Source of the DNA: Paenibacillus sp. MBLB1832
GTDB taxonomy: Bacteria; Bacillota; Bacilli; Paenibacillales; NBRC-103111
NCBI RefSeq assembly: GCF_032271945.1
Contig: NZ_CP130319.1
Coordinates: forward strand, 4,421,001-4,485,000
Reading direction: 5' to 3'
Length of the DNA: 64,000 nucleotides
Below, in pieces: positions 7,682 through 16,635 of the stretch. Below the pieces are notes generated by a model. That model saw nothing but the letters and a program-made list of their open reading frames with translations, made no database searches and was not told where the DNA came from. Position 1 is the first letter of the stretch. Each line of letters opens with the position of its first letter. The translations under genes and the position numbers were made by a program.

Positions 7682-9770
7682 TTCGCATTGCTTCGAACTG
7701 GCTCCGATACGGGGTCAGTTCATTTTTTATGCGCGTATACATGCCATTGGACATGAGCTCCCTTGCTTTTACATTATCATGAAGGGAAACATTCAGAATT
7801 TGAATCATCATTTTCTTCATTTCATGATCCAGTACGGGGCACATCAGCTCGATCCGACGCGTCAAGTTACGTGTCATCCAGTCAGCCGAAGACAAGTAGA
7901 CATCGACATGACCGCCATTTTCAAAATAATAAATGCGTGAATGCTCCAGAAAGCGGTCTACAATGCTTCGTACGGTAATATTTTCACTGAGACCTGGCAC
8001 GCCTGGGCGCAGGCAGCAGACACCCCGAATGATCAACTCAATTTTCACACCTGCTTGAGATGCTGCGTATAGCGCATCCACCATTTCCTGATTCGAGATC
8101 GAGTTCATTTTCGCGATAATTCGAGCGGGACGACCAGCCCTCGCATGCTTGGATTCACGAGCGATCAGCTCAAACAGCTTATCTTTCAAATCGGTCGGTG
8201 CCACGGCAAACGACTGCCAGTCATGCGGTGCGGAATAGCCCGTGATTTCGTTGAATAGCGCGGAAGCATCCTCACCGATGACACTATTGCTCGTAAACAA
8301 ACCGACATCCGTATACAGTCGTGCTGTGCTGTCATTGTAATTTCCTGTGCCTACATGGACATAGCGTCGGAGCGTATTCTCCTCTTGGCGGACCACGAGG
8401 GTAATTTTCGCATGTGTTTTGAGTCCAACAAGACCGTACACGACGTGACAGCCCGATTTCTCCAGCATTCTCGCCCAAGCGATATTCCGTTCCTCATCAA
8501 ATCGAGCTTTCAGCTCAACGACCACCGTGACCTGCTTACCTGACTCCGCTGCTCTTGCCAACGCTTGGATGATTGGCGACTGGCCGCTGGCACGATACAG
8601 TGTCATCTTGATCGCTAACACATGCGGATCATAGGCCGCGTGAACGATGAAATCCGTTACCGCATCAAACTTTTCATAAGGATGATGAACTAACACATCT
8701 CTCGACTTGAGAATGCTGAAGAAGTCAGTAGTATCCTCGAATTCAATTGGATATTTGGGCTCAACGCGCGGATAGCGTAAATTATCAAAGCCGTTCAACG
8801 AATTGGCCAACTTCATGAAATAAGTAATGTCGAGTGGACCGTCAATTTCAAAAATTTGATCCTCAATCTCAAACTCATCCTGTAACTGAGCAAGTGCATA
8901 CGGATGAATCCCTTCTTGCACCTCTAGACGAACAGGGGCGCCCCAGCGTCTGCGGCGAAGCTCTTTCTCGATCTCTTCCAAGAGATCTTCTGCGCCCTCT
9001 TCGTTGAGCGTAAGATCCGCATTACGGGTTACTCGGAAACCATGTACAGAAATCGGAATATACCCGCTGAACAACGATTGAATGTGGTGCTCAATTAATT
9101 CCTCCAGCAGAATGAACTCCGTTTTCTTGCTGTTCGATCTGGTTGGCACATGAATGCAACGCGACAAGTTACTCGGAATTTGGACAATTGCGAAATACGG
9201 CTCTTCATCCAGATCTTCACCTTCACGCACTAGCAACACAGCCAAATATAACGACTGATTATGTACAAGCGGAAACGGACGGCTCTGATCCACCGCCATG
9301 GGGGTCAGAACGGGAAAAACAATATCATGGTAATAAGCGTCCATGGCTTTCTTCTGGGACGTATTTAAATCTTCGTATTCGGTGAAAACGATGCCTTCCT
9401 TCATCAGGAGCCGCGTCACTTCGCGATACGATTTGTACTGTTCAGTTACCATTTTCGCGGTACGCTTCATAATCCGTTTAATAAGACCTGCCGGCGTATA
9501 GCCCGTGAAATCTTTTTTCGTATAACCCGCTTTAATCTGATCCTTGAGACCTGCGACACGAACACTCATGAATTCATCGAGGTTACTCGATACGATAGAC
9601 AGAAACTTCACACGCTCCAGCAGCGGTGTACTCGCATCCTGCGCTTCCTCAAGCACACGCCAATTGAACTCGATCCAGCTCAAATCACGGTTAATGTACT
9701 TGGTTGAAATTTCTTTAATTTCCTTGAGTTCTTTCAGATCCTTCAGCTCTGGTTCGCGCGCAATACTCAT
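7650..9770 (-). CDS. ppk: Polyphosphate kinase 1
   Basis: Makes polyphosphate reversibly from ATP. The 706-residue length is normal for PPK1. It shows the N-terminal DLSWIEFNWRVLEEA motif, the MTLYRAS region, the phosphohistidine segment GLKTHAKITLV and the second HVGTGNYND motif of the phospholipase-D-like catalytic core. The start at 9770 follows TGGAGG. The last ten codons overlap the end of ppx on the other strand, and codons shortly before them encode the ppx terminator hairpin in antisense. Confidence 0.96.
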   Translation of the reverse strand: MSIAREPELKDLKELKEIKEISTKYINRDLSWIEFNWRVLEEAQDASTPLLERVKFLSIVSSNLDEFMSVRVAGLKDQIKAGYTKKDFTGYTPAGLIKRIMKRTAKMVTEQYKSYREVTRLLMKEGIVFTEYEDLNTSQKKAMDAYYHDIVFPVLTPMAVDQSRPFPLVHNQSLYLAVLLVREGEDLDEEPYFAIVQIPSNLSRCIHVPTRSNSKKTEFILLEELIEHHIQSLFSGYIPISVHGFRVTRNADLTLNEEGAEDLLEEIEKELRRRRWGAPVRLEVQEGIHPYALAQLQDEFEIEDQIFEIDGPLDITYFMKLANSLNGFDNLRYPRVEPKYPIEFEDTTDFFSILKSRDVLVHHPYEKFDAVTDFIVHAAYDPHVLAIKMTLYRASGQSPIIQALARAAESGKQVTVVVELKARFDEERNIAWARMLEKSGCHVVYGLVGLKTHAKITLVVRQEENTLRRYVHVGTGNYNDSTARLYTDVGLFTSNSVIGEDASALFNEITGYSAPHDWQSFAVAPTDLKDKLFELIARESKHARAGRPARIIAKMNSISNQEMVDALYAASQAGVKIELIIRGVCCLRPGVPGLSENITVRSIVDRFLEHSRIYYFENGGHVDVYLSSADWMTRNLTRRIELMCPVLDHEMKKMMIQILNVSLHDNVKARELMSNGMYTRIKNELTPYRSQFEAMRITSWKKRWME
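7695..7729 (+). terminator. ppx terminator embedded in ppk
   Basis: A 12-bp stem with a 3-base ATA loop (7695-7706 with 7710-7721, two G-T wobbles) is followed by ATTTTTTAT. It lies 14 bases after the ppx stop and wholly within the 3' coding region of ppk. Confidence 0.75.
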
Positions 9771-9956
9771 AAAGCCTCCATTACTTTTCCATTTTTAGTC
9801 ATCATCTTATCTTCATTGTACTATGCGTAACATAGAGCGACAATCCACATCCACGTAATTCATTATATTAAGATTTTGTAAATCTCATGTTATTTCCGTA
9901 TTTATCCATGTTCATGCTACAATGAAAAGGACTTGATACAAGGAGTGATTGCTGCG

Positions 9957-11093
9957 ATGGGTATCCTGAACCCGAGACTCGTTCACCAAATTTTTAGAGG
10001 CATATGGGTGGCTATCATTGTCGGTTTACTGTCTCTGGCCTTCTTCTATATCATCCCACTCATTTACCCTTTTATTTTCGGCTGGATCCTTGCTCTTATG
10101 ATGAATCCAATCGTTAATTTCTTTCAATTCAAATTAAAACTGCCGCGATGGCTCTCCGTAACCATATCCATGTTCCTATTCCTAGGCGCGATGGCGACCG
10201 CCATTACTCTATTGGTTGCGAATATCGTCGTTGAGTTAGGTTCACTGGCAGACAATATTCAAGCTCAAATTAATCGCTGGCTGGAGCAATTTAATGTTTT
10301 CATAAACTCGATTACATTCCAACAGTGGATAGAGCGGGTCAATGAATTTTTCGAAAATAATCCCAAATACCAAGAAACGGTCAACACGAATCTGTCCTCT
10401 TCCGCTGGCTCGATTGCCGACATCTCAAAGCTAGTAATTACCTATGTGTTCTCGGCGCTTAAAGCCTTTCTAACATCGCTGCCGAAAATAGCTACGATCA
10501 CAATCATCGTAATGCTAGCCACCTTCTTCATCAGCAAGGATTGGTATGGGCTCAATAAGCGCTATAAAATCATCTTCTCCGACGTTATTGTCAAAACGAC
10601 GAAGCTGATTCGAACGGACTTGCAGAAAGCCTTATTCGGTTACATCCGAGCTCAATTGATCCTCGTTTCATTGACTGCCTTGGTTGTCATCATCGGACTT
10701 CTCGTCCTTCGCGTGGATTACGCCATCACGATTGGATTGTTAACTGGATTAGCTGATTTAATGCCATATCTAGGCACGGGTGCCGTTATGGTTCCATGGA
10801 TTCTCTACGTGTTCTTCGCGCAAGGCAATATCGTGCTTGGCATCGGTCTTAGTGTATTGTATGGGGTCATTGTCATTGCACGTCAAATAATGGAGCCTAA
10901 AGTGCTCGCCTCATCCGTTGGCTTGGATCCGCTCGCCACACTTGTTGCCATGTTCGTTGGGCTCAAATTGTTTGGACTGCTCGGGCTCATCATCGGCCCT
11001 GTGTCGCTTATCTTGCTCTCCGCTTTCTATCGAGCCCGATTATTCCATGATATCGCGGCATACATACAAAAAGGCTCGGCTTCACCTAAATAG
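9957..11093 (+). CDS. ytvI: AI-2E family transporter / sporulation membrane protein YtvI
   Basis: Polytopic membrane protein of 378 residues in the AI-2E/PerM family. It has hydrophobic pairs at both ends, a soluble helical insert around residues 80-150 and the conserved PYLGTGAVMVPW and GLIIGPVSL segments. In B. subtilis ytvI lies next to fxsA and pyk, as here. The transported substrate is unknown; the ytvI subfamily is linked to sporulation. The start was set at ATG 9957 behind AAGGAGTG rather than the in-frame TTG at 9933. A paralogue lies at 41950-42999. Confidence 0.85.
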   Translation: MGILNPRLVHQIFRGIWVAIIVGLLSLAFFYIIPLIYPFIFGWILALMMNPIVNFFQFKLKLPRWLSVTISMFLFLGAMATAITLLVANIVVELGSLADNIQAQINRWLEQFNVFINSITFQQWIERVNEFFENNPKYQETVNTNLSSSAGSIADISKLVITYVFSALKAFLTSLPKIATITIIVMLATFFISKDWYGLNKRYKIIFSDVIVKTTKLIRTDLQKALFGYIRAQLILVSLTALVVIIGLLVLRVDYAITIGLLTGLADLMPYLGTGAVMVPWILYVFFAQGNIVLGIGLSVLYGVIVIARQIMEPKVLASSVGLDPLATLVAMFVGLKLFGLLGLIIGPVSLILLSAFYRARLFHDIAAYIQKGSASPK

Positions 11094-11112
11094 GTGAAAA
11101 CCGAGCCTTATT
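11068..11112. terminator. Bidirectional terminator between ytvI and fxsA
   Basis: AAGGCTCGG (11071-11079) pairs with CCGAGCCTT (11101-11109), with an inner TTCACC/GGTGAA stem. A-runs and T-runs flank it on both strands. Its left arm lies in the last codons of ytvI, and fxsA ends just beyond it. Confidence 0.75.
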
Positions 11113-11508
11113 TCATCGACGGTGAATGATATGCATATTGCCTTTGCCGATTTGCTTACGGATCAGGGCGAGCAGCAGCATTTTAAATATCGGCCGCGTA
11201 TATGGAAAGACGAGCATGAATCCGAAAATATCTGTGACAAATCCTGGTGTGATGAGCAATAGCCCGCCTAGGAAAATACAGATACCATCCAGAAGCTGCC
11301 CCGCAGGCAGTTGACCTTGTGACAACTCGAATTTCGCATAAGCCAGCACCTTCTGGCCTTCACGCTTGGCAAAATACGCACCAAGCACACCGCTTGCGAT
11401 GATGAACAAGAAGGTCAACCAGCCTCCGACCAAATGCCCCAACATGATTAACACCGTAATTTCAATCGCGGGAACGAGAATAAAAATAGCTAGCATCCAT
11501 CGAAACAT
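11113..11508 (-). CDS. fxsA: FxsA family membrane protein
   Basis: Small integral membrane protein (about 131 residues) of the FxsA/YtzA family, whose E. coli member eases exclusion of phage T7. The N-terminal hairpin FRWMLAIFILVPAIEITVLI, the GVLGAYFAKREG loop and LLLITPGFVTDIFGF are family hallmarks. Its ribosome site GGAGGC overlaps the end of the thioesterase gene. A GTG at 11511 immediately precedes the chosen ATG. It is the last gene of the dnaE-accDA-pyk strand run. Confidence 0.9.
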   Translation of the reverse strand: MFRWMLAIFILVPAIEITVLIMLGHLVGGWLTFLFIIASGVLGAYFAKREGQKVLAYAKFELSQGQLPAGQLLDGICIFLGGLLLITPGFVTDIFGFMLVFPYTRPIFKMLLLALIRKQIGKGNMHIIHRR

Positions 11509-11511
11509 CAC

Positions 11512-11955
11512 TTAGCCTCCTTCATCCGTATAGTTCGTAATCACCTGCCATAAATCAGGCGCTTCCTTTTCTATACGTACAGGCTTCCAAGAAGGATTCA
11601 CCCAAACATGATGGGATGTGCCTGTCACAAGTAATTCCTCAGGTTCCCCCTCAAGGATTCTCCGGATTTCATAGGAAAATTGCAGTCGAACTGAACCCGT
11701 TTGCGATACGCGCGTATAAATCCCGATGAGATCATCGTAACGCGCTGGCCTCTTGAACTTGAGCTCCGCTTCAGTTACGGGAAGCAGGAGTCCTTTCTCC
11801 TCAATTTTACGATACGGATAGCCCAAATCGCGAATCAACTCGGTACGTCCAATTTCAAACCACGTTAAATAATTAGCGTGATACACAACGCCCATTTGAT
11901 CCGTTTCCTCATAACGAACGCGCAATTGTGATTGGTGCCAACGTTCCTGACTCAT
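11512..11955 (-). CDS. Acyl-CoA thioesterase (YbgC/FadM-like hotdog)
   Basis: A 147-residue 4-hydroxybenzoyl-CoA-thioesterase-type hotdog protein. It has the signature YEETDQMGVVYHANYLTWFE with the catalytic aspartate (TDQMG) near residue 17. It probably hydrolyses acyl-CoA thioesters; the chain-length preference cannot be read. ATG 11955 is preceded by AAGGAGGGGG; the frame extends upstream through the pyk terminator without a ribosome site, so the longer form was rejected. fxsA begins within 4 bases of its stop. Confidence 0.85.
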   Translation of the reverse strand: MSQERWHQSQLRVRYEETDQMGVVYHANYLTWFEIGRTELIRDLGYPYRKIEEKGLLLPVTEAELKFKRPARYDDLIGIYTRVSQTGSVRLQFSYEIRRILEGEPEELLVTGTSHHVWVNPSWKPVRIEKEAPDLWQVITNYTDEGG

Positions 11956-11984
11956 GCTCCTGGTTCCCCCTCCTTGATCGTTGC

Positions 11985-12023
11985 AAAAAAGAGTGAAGCA
12001 AGATTCCCCTCGCTTCACTCTTT
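11985..12023 (-). terminator. Rho-independent terminator after pyk
   Basis: AAAGAGTGAAGC pairs with GCTTCACTCTTT around a 12-base loop and is followed by a T-run on the minus strand, 9 bases after the pyk stop. Confidence 0.8.
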
Positions 12024-12031
12024 CCTATGAC

Positions 12032-13786
12032 TTACAGTACGCTCGCTTGACCCGAGTAGATTACGCCTACCTCTGGGTAGATCGAAACTTCTGTACCGTC
12101 TTTGATTAACTCAACAGCGTTCTCAACACCTACAATAACTGGAATACCAAGGCTAAGTGCAACGACAGCCGCGTGTGACGTAATACCGCCAACTTCGGTA
12201 ATCAAGGCAGATGCTCTTTGAATAGCCGGCATGTACTCTCGATCCGTCGATATCGTTACTAGTACAGCACCGTCTACCATTTTCGCATTCGCTTCTTCTG
12301 GTGTACGAGCCGTTACTACTGTTCCAGTTGCTGTCTGCATCCCGATCCCTGTTCCTTTGGCAATCATTTCACCAACGTGATGAACCTTGATCAGGTTCGT
12401 TGTTCCAGAGCGGCCAACTGGCACGCCTGCTGTGATAACAACGATATCTCCCAGGGAAACGATGCCTGTTTTGATGGAGCTGTCTACCGCTAGGTTGAAT
12501 AGCTCATCTGTTGTTTTCGCTTGTGTTCCCAAAACCGGAATAACACCCCAAACGAGGGATAAACGGCGAATCACTTGCTCACTTGGCGTAACAGCAATGA
12601 TCGGGGACTTCGGACGGTATTTGGATACCATACGCGCAGTGTATCCACTTTCTGTAGCCGTCAGGATTGCTTTCGCACCCAATTCCAATGCGGAGTTGGC
12701 AACAGCTTGCGAAATCGCTTCTGTGACAGTCACTTGCTGTGCTTGCGCTTGACGAAGGAAAATTTCTTTATATTCCAAAGCAGCTTCTGCACGCTCAGCA
12801 ATACGAGCCATCGTCTCAACGGATTCAACCGGGTATTTCCCTGCTGCTGTTTCACCAGACAACATAACAGCATCCGTTCCGTCGAATACCGCATTCGCTA
12901 CGTCACTTGCTTCCGCACGTGTAGGGCGCGGGTTGCGTTGCATGGAATCCAGCATCATCGTAGCCGTGATTACCGGTTTACCTACGATGTTACATTTCTT
13001 AATCATTTGTTTTTGTACAACTGGCACATCTTCAGCCGGAATCTCAACACCAAGATCTCCACGAGCAACCATTAAACCATCAGATACTTCTAGAATTTCA
13101 TCTAGGTTATCTACGCCTTCTTGGTTTTCAATTTTAGAAATGATTTGGATATGCGTCGCATTGTGGCGCTCCAGCAACTCACGAATCTCCATGACATCAC
13201 TTGCTTTACGCACGAAAGAAGCTGCGATGAAGTCTACACCTTGTTCAATACCGAACACGATATCATTCGCATCTTTTTCAGTAATACCTGGAAGGCTGAT
13301 TTTCACGCCTGGTACGTTAACGCCTTTTTTGCTTTTAATCGTTCCGCCATTGACGATACGGCACTCGATTTCCGTTCCGCGAATATCAACAACGGTAAGA
13401 CCGATCAAACCGTCATCGATCAAAATCGTGGATCCTACTTCAACGTCACGCGGCAAGTTCGAATACGTTACCGAGATACGCTCTGCATCCCCGAGAATTT
13501 CTTCCGTAGTCAAAATAATATGCTTGTCCTGAAGAAGCTCAATCGGCTCTTCTTTCAGCTTACCTGTACGAATTTCAGGACCTTTGGTATCCAGCAAAAT
13601 AGCGGCTACTTTACCCGTTTCCGCCGATGCCGCACGAAGATTACGAATACGTGCGCCATGCTCCTCAAAATCACCATGGGAGAAGTTCAGTCTGGCAACG
13701 TTCATGCCCGCTAATAATAGCTTCTTAAGATTTTCTTGTGATTCACTTGCTGGTCCAATCGTACAGACAATTTTCGTTTTACGCAT
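12032..13786 (-). CDS. pyk: Pyruvate kinase
   Basis: Converts PEP and ADP to pyruvate and ATP. The N-terminal TIM-barrel domain shows [13 protein letters not shown], the active-site lysine region [13 protein letters not shown] and the signature [12 protein letters not shown]. At 584 residues it carries the extra C-terminal PEP-utilising mobile domain typical of Bacillus enzymes ([19 protein letters not shown]). The start ATG lies inside the last codons of accA (8-base overlap) behind AGGAGGG, so the two are translationally coupled. The pfkA gene that lies between them in B. subtilis is absent. Confidence 0.97.
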   Translation of the reverse strand: MRKTKIVCTIGPASESQENLKKLLLAGMNVARLNFSHGDFEEHGARIRNLRAASAETGKVAAILLDTKGPEIRTGKLKEEPIELLQDKHIILTTEEILGDAERISVTYSNLPRDVEVGSTILIDDGLIGLTVVDIRGTEIECRIVNGGTIKSKKGVNVPGVKISLPGITEKDANDIVFGIEQGVDFIAASFVRKASDVMEIRELLERHNATHIQIISKIENQEGVDNLDEILEVSDGLMVARGDLGVEIPAEDVPVVQKQMIKKCNIVGKPVITATMMLDSMQRNPRPTRAEASDVANAVFDGTDAVMLSGETAAGKYPVESVETMARIAERAEAALEYKEIFLRQAQAQQVTVTEAISQAVANSALELGAKAILTATESGYTARMVSKYRPKSPIIAVTPSEQVIRRLSLVWGVIPVLGTQAKTTDELFNLAVDSSIKTGIVSLGDIVVITAGVPVGRSGTTNLIKVHHVGEMIAKGTGIGMQTATGTVVTARTPEEANAKMVDGAVLVTISTDREYMPAIQRASALITEVGGITSHAAVVALSLGIPVIVGVENAVELIKDGTEVSIYPEVGVIYSGQASVL

Positions 13787-14759
13787 GGCTTGGAATACCC
13801 TCCTGAATGAATGAGAAACGACCGATCTCTCTAAATTTACGGTAACGGTCCTCGAGCAGCTCTTGTTCGTTCAACGTAAGCAAATGCTGAAGCTGTTCCC
13901 AGATCGCTGTTTTAATGTGTTCGGCTTGTGTCGCCACATCACGATGCGCGCCGCCTTTCGGCTCTGGAATTATTCCATCGATAACGCCCAGATCTAGAAT
14001 GTGATCCGCCGTGATTTTCATCGCTTCTGCGGCGTGCAAAGCTTTAGAAGCATCTTTATATAGAATCGAAGCCGCGCCTTCAGGACTAATAACTGAGTAA
14101 ATCGCGTTCTCCAACATTAAGACCTTATTTCCTAAACCAAGTGCCAACGCACCGCCGCTTCCGCCTTCACCAATGACAATACAGATGATCGGCACACGAA
14201 AAGAGGCCATTTCCAGCAAGTTTCTGGCAATCGCTTCTCCTTGACCGCGCTCTTCAGCAGCATTCCCAGGGAATGCTCCCTTCGTATCAATGAATGTGAC
14301 GATAGGACGCTTGAACTTGTTCGCTTGACGCATTAAACGCAAAGCCTTGCGAAACCCTTCCGGATGCGGACATCCGAAGTTGCGGGCGATGTTGTCCTTC
14401 GTATCTTTCCCTTTTTGATGACCGACTACAGTCACAGGAACACCGTTAAGCTTGGCGACTCCTCCGACAATAGCAAGGTCATCGCCATATAGGCGGTCCC
14501 CATGAAACTCAATGAAATCTGTGAAAATCGAACTAATATAATCGATCGTCGTTGGTCGTTGCGGATGACGTGCAAGCTGCATTTTCTCTGCGGAAGTCAT
14601 ACCCGCATAGAGCTCGTCTTCCAACTGCACATATCTTTCTTCCAAACGACGAATTTCTTCTGAAAAATCGATCTGCTTCTCTGCCCCAAATTTGCGCAGC
14701 TCCGCAATCTTACTCTTCAACTCCGCTAGCGGTTGTTCAAACGGCATTTCACCCGCCAT
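13779..14759 (-). CDS. accA: Acetyl-CoA carboxylase carboxyltransferase subunit alpha
   Basis: Alpha half of the carboxyltransferase that makes malonyl-CoA for fatty-acid synthesis. The 326-residue protein has the helical N-terminus ([12 protein letters not shown]), [13 protein letters not shown], the [13 protein letters not shown] carboxybiotin/CoA region and [15 protein letters not shown] 14759 was chosen because AAGGGGG precedes it; it overlaps the end of accD by 11 bases. The adjacent accD supplies the zinc-bearing beta subunit. Confidence 0.96.
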   Translation of the reverse strand: MAGEMPFEQPLAELKSKIAELRKFGAEKQIDFSEEIRRLEERYVQLEDELYAGMTSAEKMQLARHPQRPTTIDYISSIFTDFIEFHGDRLYGDDLAIVGGVAKLNGVPVTVVGHQKGKDTKDNIARNFGCPHPEGFRKALRLMRQANKFKRPIVTFIDTKGAFPGNAAEERGQGEAIARNLLEMASFRVPIICIVIGEGGSGGALALGLGNKVLMLENAIYSVISPEGAASILYKDASKALHAAEAMKITADHILDLGVIDGIIPEPKGGAHRDVATQAEHIKTAIWEQLQHLLTLNEQELLEDRYRKFREIGRFSFIQEGIPSHA

Positions 14760-15621
14760 TAACTGCGTCCCCCTTCGTTCCATGCATGTCGAGCAGCTTA
14801 ATTAACGTCGGTCTCATATCTTTACGATTGACGACTTTGTCGAGCTGACCATGCTCGAGATTGAATTCTGAGGTTTGAAAATTATCAGGAAGCTTCTGTT
14901 TAATCGTTTGTTCGATAACACGGCGCCCTGTGAAACCGAATGAAGCGGACGGTTCTGCGATGATAATATCGCCGAGCATCGCGAAGCTTGCTGAAACACC
15001 GCCAAAAGTCGGATCCGTAATAATCGAAATGAATAAGCCGCCTTCCTCGCTATGCTTGGATAATGCAGCACTTGTTTTGGCCATTTGCATGAGACTAAGA
15101 ATACTCTCTTGCATACGCGCTCCACCAGACGTGGAGTAAATGAGAACAGGAAGCTTCTTCTCAATCGCAACTTCAACAGCTCGCGTAATACGCTCGCCGA
15201 CAACGGAGCCTAGTGAGCCTCCCATGAAATCAAAACTCATCGCAGCAATAATAACCGGAAATCCGCCAATGGTTCCTTGACCTGTAAGAATGGCATCTTG
15301 CAGATTGGTTGACGATTTGGCTTTGTCCAATTTCTGGATATAATCAGGAAACTGCAAAGGATCCTCAGAAATCATATCGGCATCAAATTCAACGAATTGA
15401 CCTTCATCCACCGTCAGTTGGATTCGCTCCGATGCGCTTAATCGATAATGATACCCGCAAGCCGTACACACTTTCAGATTCTTCTCAAGCTCTTTGCTTG
15501 TCTGAATCGTGCCGCACTTGGGGCATTTATTCATTAAACCCTCAGGTATTTCCCGTTTCGTTCTCTCGGAAGGAATCGTTGCATATTTTCGCTTTTGAAA
15601 TAACTCCTTTAACACTGACAC
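14749..15621 (-). CDS. accD: Acetyl-CoA carboxylase carboxyltransferase subunit beta
   Basis: Beta half of the acetyl-CoA carboxyltransferase. The 290-residue protein has the four-cysteine zinc ribbon (CPKC near 34, CTAC near 53) and the crotonase-fold core with [23 protein letters not shown] and [11 protein letters not shown]. It starts with GTG behind AGGGGTGG. accA overlaps its 3' end. No FapR operator was recognised in the short upstream gap. Confidence 0.96.
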   Translation of the reverse strand: MSVLKELFQKRKYATIPSERTKREIPEGLMNKCPKCGTIQTSKELEKNLKVCTACGYHYRLSASERIQLTVDEGQFVEFDADMISEDPLQFPDYIQKLDKAKSSTNLQDAILTGQGTIGGFPVIIAAMSFDFMGGSLGSVVGERITRAVEVAIEKKLPVLIYSTSGGARMQESILSLMQMAKTSAALSKHSEEGGLFISIITDPTFGGVSASFAMLGDIIIAEPSASFGFTGRRVIEQTIKQKLPDNFQTSEFNLEHGQLDKVVNRKDMRPTLIKLLDMHGTKGDAVNGG

Positions 15622-15685
15622 ATTTCCACCCCTAATTGGCTATGATCTAACTTCCACGACAAGCCACGGTTTAGTTCTACTTCCA

Positions 15686-15874
15686 CTATCTATGTAAAAT
15701 AGAATTGAGCACTTCTTGTACTTCTTCGACTTCGCCTTCGGGAACGACAATTTCAAATTGATTCTTGGATAAGGAGATGCTCCTGACTTGGACTAGAAAT
15801 CCTTCTTCTGTGAGTCTTTGTTTAATCCGCTCTGCAATTTTCGCAGTAGGAGCAATATAGATCACCGTCCACAT
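15686..15874 (-). CDS. Conserved small protein upstream of accD
   Basis: A 62-residue protein with an alternating beta-alpha-beta pattern: WTVIYIAPTAKIAERIKQRL, then FLVQVRSIS, then FEIVVPEGEVEEVQEVL. The layout recalls the small ferredoxin-like DUF2007-type putative signalling domains, but I do not recognise the family firmly. The start at 15874 has a perfect AGGAGG. It lies between the PgpA-like gene and accD in the same direction. Confidence 0.75.
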   Translation of the reverse strand: MWTVIYIAPTAKIAERIKQRLTEEGFLVQVRSISLSKNQFEIVVPEGEVEEVQEVLNSILHR

Positions 15875-16044
15875 GAATAAACCTCCTATGACGTGCAACT
15901 ACAACCAATAGGGCAATGAAGTAAAGACGATCATGACATCCTTTATACGCATAGGTACACACAATGCAATAATGATAGCATAATTCCACTTTTGCCCGCA
16001 ACAGCGCACATCGAGGAAACAAAGTAAAGCCTGAACTAAATCGC

Positions 16045-16545
16045 TTAGTCCAGACGTTGTTTAGAGCTATAATCAGGCGCACGCTCGTTCTGATGAGCGA
16101 TTCTAGCTGAAGCCGCGGCGGCTAAACCGCAGACCAAATCATCTAGAAAGACATGAACCGAATTTCGATCATCGTTCAGAGCACGAATAATGCCAATTTT
16201 TTCTTTATCCAAATATCCAAAACTTGTTAATCCAATCATCCCGTAGACGTGAACAATCCCCAACGCCAGCGTCTCGTCTACGCCGTATAGCGGTTCATCC
16301 ACTTCAAGGATCGATTGCAAAGGCTCTGGCAGCAGCTTCTTCTCTGCTAATTCATCCAGCGCAATGCCGGTGTACAAGGTAAATTGCACTTCCCGCTTGG
16401 CTAGCACAGCCATGACACTGTCCGCACATTCCTCTATCGTAAGCTGATCATTATACGGCTTCTGCAGTTTGTAAACAATTGCTGATACTTGATCAACAGA
16501 CACGCCGCGCTTCTGGAGAAGTTGAATCATATGTTGTTCCGTCAT
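16045..16545 (-). CDS. Phosphatidylglycerophosphatase A-like protein (YutG type)
   Basis: A 166-residue protein resembling YutG/PgpA, which dephosphorylates phosphatidylglycerophosphate or acts in phospholipid turnover. Supporting stretches are GIALDELAEKKLLPEPL, ALGIVHVYGMIGLTSFGYLDK and the acidic NSVHVFLDDLVCGLAAAASARIAH segment near the C-terminus. Unlike E. coli PgpA it has no strong membrane spans, as in YutG. ATG 16545 follows AGGAGG. It lies between dnaE and the accD block on the same strand. Confidence 0.8.
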   Translation of the reverse strand: MTEQHMIQLLQKRGVSVDQVSAIVYKLQKPYNDQLTIEECADSVMAVLAKREVQFTLYTGIALDELAEKKLLPEPLQSILEVDEPLYGVDETLALGIVHVYGMIGLTSFGYLDKEKIGIIRALNDDRNSVHVFLDDLVCGLAAAASARIAHQNERAPDYSSKQRLD

Positions 16546-16635
16546 ACCTCTTCCTCCTATCCAAGAATGGGATGTGCACATGAAAAGCCGGGTTCCTATT
16601 CATATGCGGAGAAAGATAGATTTACCACAATTTTG

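Noticed and set aside
12575-13714. Several long plus-strand frames opposite pyk
   Set aside because: They are shadows of a well-conserved gene, with Cys/Phe/Arg-rich translations and no ribosome sites.
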